Origin: Streptomyces sp. R41
Lineage (GTDB): Bacteria; Actinomycetota; Actinomycetes; Streptomycetales; Streptomycetaceae
Direction of reading: 5' to 3'
Assembly (NCBI RefSeq): GCF_041053055.1
Contig: NZ_CP163443.1
Coordinates: forward strand, 5,315,001-5,379,000
DNA: 64,000 nucleotides
The position numbers and the translations under genes are program-made. The notes beneath the pieces were generated by a model. The model had not been told where the DNA came from. It made no database searches and was given only the letters and a program-made list of their open reading frames with translations. Below, one piece after another: positions 59,000-64,000 of this stretch (the stretch's first letter is position 1; every line of letters starts with the position of its first letter).

Positions 59000-59527
59000 C
59001 TACTTCCGCAGCTCGATGACGGTCTTGCCGATGCGGATCGGCGCGCCCAGCGGAATGGGCGTGGGGGTCGTCAGTCGGCTCCGGTCGAGATACGTGCCGT
59101 TGGTGGAGCCGAGGTCTTCGACGATCCACTGGCCGTCCCGGTCCGGGTAGATCCTGGCATGCCTGCTGGACGCGTAGTCGTCGTCCAGCACGATGGTGCT
59201 GTCGTGCGCGCGGCCCAGCGTGATGGTCTGCCCCTGCAGCGCCACTGTCGTGCCCGTCAGGGTGCCCTCGGAGACGACCAGCTTGGTGGGGGCGCCGCGG
59301 CGCTGACGGCCGCCGCCGCTCGGTGCCGCCTGCTGCTGGCGCTGCTGCGGCGGCGCGGCCGCCTGGCGCGCGGCCTGCTGCGGCCTGCCTGCGTCCCGGC
59401 GCGAGCCGCGCTGTGTGACGCGCGTTCCGAACAGGTCGCTGCGGATGACCTGCACGGCCACGATCACGAACAGCCACAGTACGGCCAGGAAACCTAGCCG
59501 CATGACCGTGAGGGTCAGCTCTGACAT
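59000..59527 (-). CDS. fhaB: FHA domain protein FhaB
   Basis: 175 aa from ATG 59527 (GGGGG upstream). N-terminal membrane helix (about 7-28, TVMRLGFLAVLWLFVIVAVQVI), Q/A/P-rich linker, and a forkhead-associated domain (about 78-172): ITLGRAHDSTIVLDDDYASSRHARI, GSTNGTYLDRSRL. Binds phosphothreonine peptides of PknB-type kinases. In mycobacteria the homologue is FipA-associated or FhaB/FipA; here it sits between fhaA and pstP. Confidence 0.92.
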   Translation of the reverse strand: MSELTLTVMRLGFLAVLWLFVIVAVQVIRSDLFGTRVTQRGSRRDAGRPQQAARQAAAPPQQRQQQAAPSGGGRQRRGAPTKLVVSEGTLTGTTVALQGQTITLGRAHDSTIVLDDDYASSRHARIYPDRDGQWIVEDLGSTNGTYLDRSRLTTPTPIPLGAPIRIGKTVIELRK

Positions 59528-59537
59528 TGCCCCCGCT

Positions 59538-60389
59538 TCACCCTTCGGCTTGCCGGTAAATGATGGTGGTGCTGCCCACGACGATCCGCGAGCCGTCGCG
59601 GAGCGTAGCGCGGGTGGTGTGCTGCCCGTCCACCACGATGCCGTTGGTGGACCCGAGATCCTGGATCGTCGAGGGCGTTCCGGTCCGGATCTCACAGTGC
59701 CGGCGCGAGACGCCGGGGTCGTCGATCCGCACGTCGGCTTCGGTGCTGCGGCCCAGCACCAGCGTCGGGCGGGAGATCTGATGGCGGGTGCCATTGACCT
59801 CGATCCAGTGCCGCATGCGAGCGCCCGGCTGCGGGCCGGCCGGGGGGCGTGCGCCCGCCGGCTGTCCCATCGGGGCGGGGCCCGGCCGGCCGCCGGGTGG
59901 CGGCGCGGACGGCATGGGGGGAGCGGCCGCGGGCGGGTAGCCGTAGCCACCCTGGCCGCGCGGGGCCGCCGGGGCGGGGCCCGCGGGGGCGCGCTCGGGA
60001 GCCTGCTGGTTGCTGGAGGAGGCGAGCGTACGGCTGCGCACCCGGTACAGACCGGTGTCGAGGTCGTCCGCCTTCTCCAGGTGGACCTTGATGGGGCCCA
60101 TGAAGGTGTAGCGCTGCTGCTTCGCGTAGTCGCGCACCATGCCGGCGAGCTCGTCGCCGAGCTGGCCGGAGTAGGGGCTGAGGCGCTCGAAGTCCGGCGC
60201 GCTCAGCTCCACGATGAAGTCATTGGGGACGACGGTCCGGTCCCGGTTCCAGATGGTCGCGTTGTTGTCGCACTCCCGCTGGAGCGCTCCCGCGATCTCC
60301 ACGGGCTGGACCTCGGACTTGAACACCTTGGCGAAGGTGCCGTTGACCAGACCTTCGAGACGCTGCTCGAACTTCTTCAGGACTCCCAT
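59538..60389 (-). CDS. fhaA: FHA domain protein FhaA (DUF3662)
   Basis: 283 aa. DUF3662 domain at 1-115 (GVLKKFEQRLEGLVNGTFAKVFKSEVQPVEIAGALQRECDNN). Disordered P/G/A linker, then FHA domain (about 190-280): LVLGRSTEADVRIDDPGVSRRHCEI, LGSTNGIVVDGQ. In M. tuberculosis FhaA binds the phosphorylated MviN pseudokinase and tunes peptidoglycan synthesis; the homologous pseudokinase is at 9926-11647 here. ATG start, first gene of the minus-strand operon. Confidence 0.94.
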   Translation of the reverse strand: MGVLKKFEQRLEGLVNGTFAKVFKSEVQPVEIAGALQRECDNNATIWNRDRTVVPNDFIVELSAPDFERLSPYSGQLGDELAGMVRDYAKQQRYTFMGPIKVHLEKADDLDTGLYRVRSRTLASSSNQQAPERAPAGPAPAAPRGQGGYGYPPAAAPPMPSAPPPGGRPGPAPMGQPAGARPPAGPQPGARMRHWIEVNGTRHQISRPTLVLGRSTEADVRIDDPGVSRRHCEIRTGTPSTIQDLGSTNGIVVDGQHTTRATLRDGSRIVVGSTTIIYRQAEG

Positions 60390-60949
60390 GGGGCACCTCC
60401 TCCTTCGTAGCCGTCCTGGTACAGCTTGCTGTTGTCTTCCTGCTCCTGCGGGTCGTGCCGACCCCGCTGGTCGTGCGGGTCTTGCTGGTACTGCTTACTG
60501 ATCGTATCCACGCGTCGGGAAATCGGCTGGTTCCCCCTGTCGGCCCGGTCGACGGGTTGTCGACGCCTTCTGGAGTCCCCTCCCGAGGTTCCCTCCGGGA
60601 CACCTCTTCGAACTCCTCCCGGCACTACTCCTGCCAAGGATCGTAGAGGCGCCCCGTGACCAGTGTCCCGCACCTGACTGTGCGGGCCGTCCTGCTCCTG
60701 GGGAGATGCACGGGACCGGTACGAGGTTGATACGTGAACCGGTTCTGACAGAGACGTACGACGTGCGCCGACGCCGGTATGGACGTGCGCCGACGCCGGT
60801 ATGGGGGACGTGGCCTGCGCGGGAGCCCCGGCGGGCGGGCGTGCGTGGCCGCGGGAAAGGGATGTGATTCCACCCCTGGCAGCGTGCTAATCTTCTCGAT
60901 GTCGGCAGGCGCTCACACCACTTGGTGGGAGACGGACGACACACCCAAT

Positions 60950-61033
60950 GCGCGGGTGGCGGAATAGGCAGACGCGCTGGATTCAGGTTCCAGTGCCCGC
61001 AAGGGCGTGGGGGTTCAACTCCCCCCTCGCGCA
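60950..61033 (+). tRNA. tRNA-Leu(CAG)
   Basis: 84-base class II tRNA: acceptor GCGCGGG/CTCGCGC (one G-T), TGGCGGAATAGGCAGACGC D-arm, anticodon arm CTGGA-TTCAGGT-TCCAG (anticodon CAG), variable arm TGCCCGCAAGGGCG, T-arm GGGGG-TTCAACT-CCCCC, discriminator A. CCA not encoded. Confidence 0.96.
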
Positions 61034-61040
61034 CAGCTGA

Positions 61041-61074
61041 AAGCCCCGCAGGTCTTCGGACCTGCGGGGCTTTT
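61041..61074 (+). terminator. terminator after tRNA-Leu
   Basis: 14-bp perfect arms AAGCCCCGCAGGTC / GACCTGCGGGGCTT, TTCG tetraloop, then TT. Confidence 0.9.
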
Positions 61075-61166
61075 GCGTTGTCCGTGGGCCGCGCGGGTGC
61101 GCCGTGTGATCACCGGGGTGAGGACAATCACACGGCGCGGGTGGGGTGCTGACGGACCCTGAGGGG

Positions 61167-61820
61167 TCAGGCGGCGAGGCGCTCCGCGAGCTCCTTGGCC
61201 TTGGCGGCCGCGTCGTCGAGGGCCTTGCTGCGGGACGCCTCGAAGAGCGGGACCAGCTCGGACATCGCCGGGTTCTGCGGCGCCATCGTGAGCTCCGGAA
61301 CGATGAAGTCGAGGTCCAGGGCGAGCATGTCGCGCAGGACGGCCTCCAGGTAGTTCTGCACGTACTCGTAGCCCTCGCGCGGGGTGCCCGGCGCGTAGGA
61401 GCCGCCGCGGCTGGCGACCACGGTGACCGGGGTGCCCTTCACCTTCGACTCCTCCGCCATGGCGGTGCGGCCCATGAGGACCACGTTGTCCAGCCACGCC
61501 TTGAGGGTCGAGGGGATCGCGAAGTTGTACATGGGCGCGCCGATCAGGATCGCGTCCGCCCGCTCCAGCTCCTCGATGAGCCGCACGCGCTCGGCGAAAG
61601 CGGCCGCCTGCTCGGGAGTGTGGGTGTCCGGGGTGGCGAAACCGGCGGTGTGGGCGTCGGCGGTGATGTGGGGCACGGGGTTCGCGGCGAGGTCGCGGTA
61701 GATCACCGTGCCCTCGGGGTGCTGCTCCTCCCAGGCCTTGCGGAAGGCGTCCGTCACCGCGCGGGAGGCGGAGGCGGAGCCCGGGAACACGGACGAGTCG
61801 ATGTGAAGGAGGGTGGCCAT
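61167..61820 (-). CDS. azoR: FMN-dependent NADH-azoreductase
   Basis: 217 aa from ATG 61820 (GGAG upstream). Flavodoxin-like fold: MATLLHIDSSVFPGSASASRAV with FMN phosphate loop, ERADAILIGAPMYNFAIPSTLKAWLDNVVLMGRT, then VVASRGGSYAPGTPREGYEYVQNYL. Reduces azo and quinone compounds with NADH. Divergent from an HxlR regulator gene 103 bases away, which probably controls it. Confidence 0.92.
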   Translation of the reverse strand: MATLLHIDSSVFPGSASASRAVTDAFRKAWEEQHPEGTVIYRDLAANPVPHITADAHTAGFATPDTHTPEQAAAFAERVRLIEELERADAILIGAPMYNFAIPSTLKAWLDNVVLMGRTAMAEESKVKGTPVTVVASRGGSYAPGTPREGYEYVQNYLEAVLRDMLALDLDFIVPELTMAPQNPAMSELVPLFEASRSKALDDAAAKAKELAERLAA

Positions 61821-61923
61821 GGGGTACTCCAAGCAAGTAGGGCTTCTGTTTCGTACTCGACTAGAGATAACACAGCTACTTACTTTTTTTCATCCCCGCA
61901 CGTGGACACAGTACTCTGAACCC
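61821..61923. promoter_or_regulatory. azoR-hxlR divergent promoter region
   Basis: 103 bases, AT-richer than neighbours. An AAGTA (61834-61838) and CTACTTACTT near the other side form a wide dyad with GTAG...CTAC, as HxlR-family operators often do. Probably holds both promoters and the regulator's sites. Confidence 0.45.
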
Positions 61924-62295
61924 ATGGCGGAACGGGGAAGCCACGAAGCAGGGCCGTGTCAGAAGGTCGACGACGGCATGACGCGCGTCTTCCAACTGCT
62001 CGGGAAACGCTGGACGGGCCTGGTTGTGGCCGTTCTGCTGCCACGCCCTGTCCACTTCGCCGAGCTGCGCAGGGCGATCCCCGGCATCAGCGAACGGATG
62101 CTCTCGGACCGGCTCACCGAACTCGGCGCGGCCGGACTGGTCGTGCGCGAGGTCGACGAAGGGCCTCCGCTGCGGGTCTCGTACCGGCTGACGGAGGCGG
62201 GGGCGGCGCTGGAGCCCGCGCTCAAGGAGCTCGGGTCCTGGGCGGAGAGGTATCTGCCGGAGAGCGGGCCGTGCCCGGGGGAGCTCCGGAAGTAG
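61924..62295 (+). CDS. HxlR family transcriptional regulator
   Basis: 123 aa from ATG 61924 (an upstream open frame covers the promoter). Winged helix-turn-helix: MTRVFQLLGKRWTGLVVAVLLPRPVHFAELRRAIPGISERMLSDRLTELGAAGLVVREV, then PPLRVSYRLTEAGAALEPALKELGSWAERYL. One cysteine near the N terminus (AGPCQKVDDG, residue 11), placed as in redox- or quinone-sensing members of the family. A second Cys is near the end. Likely represses azoR. Confidence 0.9.
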   Translation: MAERGSHEAGPCQKVDDGMTRVFQLLGKRWTGLVVAVLLPRPVHFAELRRAIPGISERMLSDRLTELGAAGLVVREVDEGPPLRVSYRLTEAGAALEPALKELGSWAERYLPESGPCPGELRK

Positions 62296-62366
62296 TCCGG
62301 TGCTTCTGTGGCCGAGCAGTCGGGTACTTCTCCCGCCGAGTAGTCCGGACTTCTGTGGCTGTGGAG

Positions 62367-62375
62367 TTGTCCACA
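62367..62375 (+). promoter_or_regulatory. isolated perfect DnaA box
   Basis: TTGTCCACA, 72 bases after the HxlR stop and 75 before the DUF2252 gene. Single box outside oriC. Confidence 0.55.
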
Positions 62376-62449
62376 GGGTCTGACGCGTTTCGACGACCGG
62401 CTGTACGGTCAGCACGAGTTGATGTTCGTGCACGGGGGAGGCGGTCGGA

Positions 62450-63886
62450 ATGACCGAGCTCGGGACAGCGGTTCCGGCGCAGCGGGCGCCCAGGGCTTTC
62501 GGACTACGGGAATTCGCGGTGCGCGGATTTGCCGCACGGCCCGTGCAGGGCTCGCCCAAAGAAGAGGGGAAGGCCCTGCGTGGGCAGGTGCCGCGCGGGG
62601 CGCACGCCGAGCTGACGGTGGACGCCGGCCGGCCGGACGCCGTGACCGCGGTCGAGGAGTCCAACCGCGGCCGGATTCCCGGGCTCACGCCGATACGGGT
62701 CGGCAGGATGGCGGCCACCCCTTTCGCCTTCCTGCGCGGTTCGGCGGGCCTCATGGCGTACGACCTCGCGCGCACCCCCGCGACCGGCATCGGCGCCCAG
62801 ATATGCGGTGACGCGCACGCGGCGAACTTCGGTCTGTACGGAGACGCGCGCGGCGGCCTCGTCATCGACCTGAACGACTTCGACGAGACGGTGCACGGCC
62901 CCTGGGAGTGGGACCTCAAGCGGCTCGCCACCTCGCTCGTCCTCGCGGGCCGGGAGGCAGGGGCGGACGAGGACACCTGCCGGGCCGCCGCGCACGACAC
63001 CGTGGGCGCGTACCGCCGCACCATGCGCCTGCTGGCCAAGCTGCCGGTGCTGGACGCGTGGAACGCGATCGCCGACGAGGAACTCGTCTCGCACACCGAC
63101 GCCCACGATCTGCTCGGCACGCTGGAGCGGGTCTCGGAGAAGGCGCGGGCCAACACCAGCGGCCGGTTCGCCGCGAAGTCGACGGAGCCGGTGGAGGGCG
63201 GCGGCCGACGCTTCGTGGACGCGCCGCCCGTGCTGCGCCGGATACCCGAAGCGGAGGCGGCCGCGGTCGCCGTGTCTCTGGAGCACTATCTGACGACGCT
63301 CTCGGAGGACCGCCTCCCGCTCCTCGCGCGGTACGCCGTGCAGGACGTCGCCTTCCGCGTCGTCGGCACCGGCAGCGTGGGCACCCGCTCGTACGTCGTA
63401 CTGCTCCTGGACCACCGCGGCGAAGCCCTCGTGCTCCAGGTGAAAGAGGCCCGTGCCTCGGCGCTGCTCCCGCACCTGGCGACCGCCGGGCACGCGATAC
63501 CCGACGTGTCGCACGAGGGCCGCCGCGTGGTCCTCGGCCAGAAGCGCATGCAGGTCGTCAGCGACATCCTGCTCGGCTGGACCACGGTCGACGGGCGCCC
63601 CTTCCAGGTACGCCAGTTCCGCAACCGCAAGGGCAGCGTCGACCCCGCCGCCCTCGCCGCCGACCAGGTGGACGACTACGCCCGCATGACCGGCGCCCTC
63701 CTCGCCCGCGCCCACGCCCACAGCGCCGACCCACGCCTCATCGCCGGCTACTGCGGCAAGAACGAGGAGCTCGACGAGGCCGTCGCATCGTTCGCCTTGG
63801 CGTACGCGGACCGGACCGAGGCGGACCATGCGGAGTTGGTGGAGGCGGTGCGGGAGGGGCGGATCGCGGCGGAACTGGGGGTTTGA
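62450..63886 (+). CDS. DUF2252 domain-containing protein
   Basis: 478 aa. Conserved DUF2252 segments: MAATPFAFLRGSAGLMAYDLA, GDAHAANFGLY, VIDLNDFDETVHGPWEWDLKRLATSLVLAGRE, and GQKRMQVVSDILLGWT further on. The G-D-x-H-x-x-N-F and I-D-x-N-D-F-D-E pattern resembles aminoglycoside-phosphotransferase-like kinases, so a small-molecule kinase fold is plausible. No function is known. ATG start with GGGGGAGG upstream. Confidence 0.85.
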   Translation: MTELGTAVPAQRAPRAFGLREFAVRGFAARPVQGSPKEEGKALRGQVPRGAHAELTVDAGRPDAVTAVEESNRGRIPGLTPIRVGRMAATPFAFLRGSAGLMAYDLARTPATGIGAQICGDAHAANFGLYGDARGGLVIDLNDFDETVHGPWEWDLKRLATSLVLAGREAGADEDTCRAAAHDTVGAYRRTMRLLAKLPVLDAWNAIADEELVSHTDAHDLLGTLERVSEKARANTSGRFAAKSTEPVEGGGRRFVDAPPVLRRIPEAEAAAVAVSLEHYLTTLSEDRLPLLARYAVQDVAFRVVGTGSVGTRSYVVLLLDHRGEALVLQVKEARASALLPHLATAGHAIPDVSHEGRRVVLGQKRMQVVSDILLGWTTVDGRPFQVRQFRNRKGSVDPAALAADQVDDYARMTGALLARAHAHSADPRLIAGYCGKNEELDEAVASFALAYADRTEADHAELVEAVREGRIAAELGV

Positions 63887-63990
63887 GGTCCGGCGCCCGA
63901 TGCAGGCCACGGGGCTTGGCGCCGCTGAGGCACGAGGGCTGGCCAAGGAGTCCGCGGCCGCCGCTCCTGCCCGTGGCCTACGCTGGGCGG

Positions 63991-64000
63991 GTGACGACGC
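63991..64000 (+). CDS. possible start of a further gene, cut by the window edge
   Basis: GTG at 63991 follows TACGCT (63979-63984) by six bases, the spacing of a leaderless Streptomyces start. Only three codons are visible, so nothing about the product can be said. Confidence 0.25.

Overview
The window is a stretch of a high-GC actinobacterial chromosome centred on the replication origin. It is almost certainly Streptomyces. The gene order pcnA - DUF6049 - murJ - pseudokinase - sigM - anti-sigma - trxB - trxA - GNAT - parB - parA - rsmG - jag - yidC - yidD - rnpA - rpmH - dnaA - oriC - dnaN - gnd - recF - dciA - gyrB - gyrA - DUF3566 - tRNA-Ile is the Streptomyces oriC neighbourhood. Other pointers are the very long domain II of DnaA, about 20 DnaA boxes of the TTGTCCACA type between dnaA and dnaN, and many parS sites (GTTTCACGTGAAAC). 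GTG starts are frequent and a sigma-R-type promoter lies before trxBA.

Layout. 1-3344: an MFS transporter, an LppU/SCO3897-like membrane protein and a scrambled segment. That segment holds decayed copies of the 3' ends of pcnA and of the MFS gene plus a small AT-richer secreted-protein gene. 3345-13337: pcnA (minus strand), then DUF6049 membrane protein, MurJ lipid II flippase, membrane pseudokinase, SigM and its zinc anti-sigma factor. 13338-14931: thioredoxin reductase and thioredoxin under a sigma-R promoter, ending in a bidirectional terminator. 14957-22053 (minus strand): GNAT, parB, parA, rsmG, jag, yidC, yidD, rnpA, rpmH. 22054-35404 (plus strand): dnaA, oriC, dnaN, gnd, recF, dciA, gyrB, gyrA, DUF3566. 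These two divergent arms carry replication initiation, segregation, ribosome/RNase P and membrane-insertion genes.

35516-45306: tRNA-Ile(GAT), small secreted or membrane proteins (including DLW-39), a large secreted membrane-anchored protein, a Ser/Thr kinase with a long low-complexity linker, an HTH protein, tRNA-Ala(TGC), DUF5324, cyclophilin, rhomboid protease and CrgA. 45449-50032: an operon of DUF881, class E sortase, a 53-aa membrane protein, a PabA-type glutamine amidotransferase and two more class E sortases. 50119-52042: an accessory island with a restriction-endonuclease-like protein and a small secreted protein, flanked by a decayed copy of the sortase 3' end. 52250-60389 (minus strand): the envelope-growth control operon fhaA - fhaB - pstP - ftsW/rodA - pbpA - pknB. 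60950-63886: tRNA-Leu(CAG), azoreductase with divergent HxlR regulator, and a DUF2252 protein.

The most notable observations are: (i) a tandem-duplication scar around 800-3475, including a 166-bp perfectly identical MFS block; (ii) a second scar next to the restriction gene; (iii) a cluster of DnaA boxes between rhomboid and crgA, about 20 kb from oriC; (iv) six imperfect ~33-bp direct repeats between dnaA and the DnaA-box field; (v) parS sites built into long palindromes and coding sequences. No CRISPR array, insertion sequence or biosynthetic cluster was seen. I did not find a clearly new multi-gene system; most of the window is conserved core.
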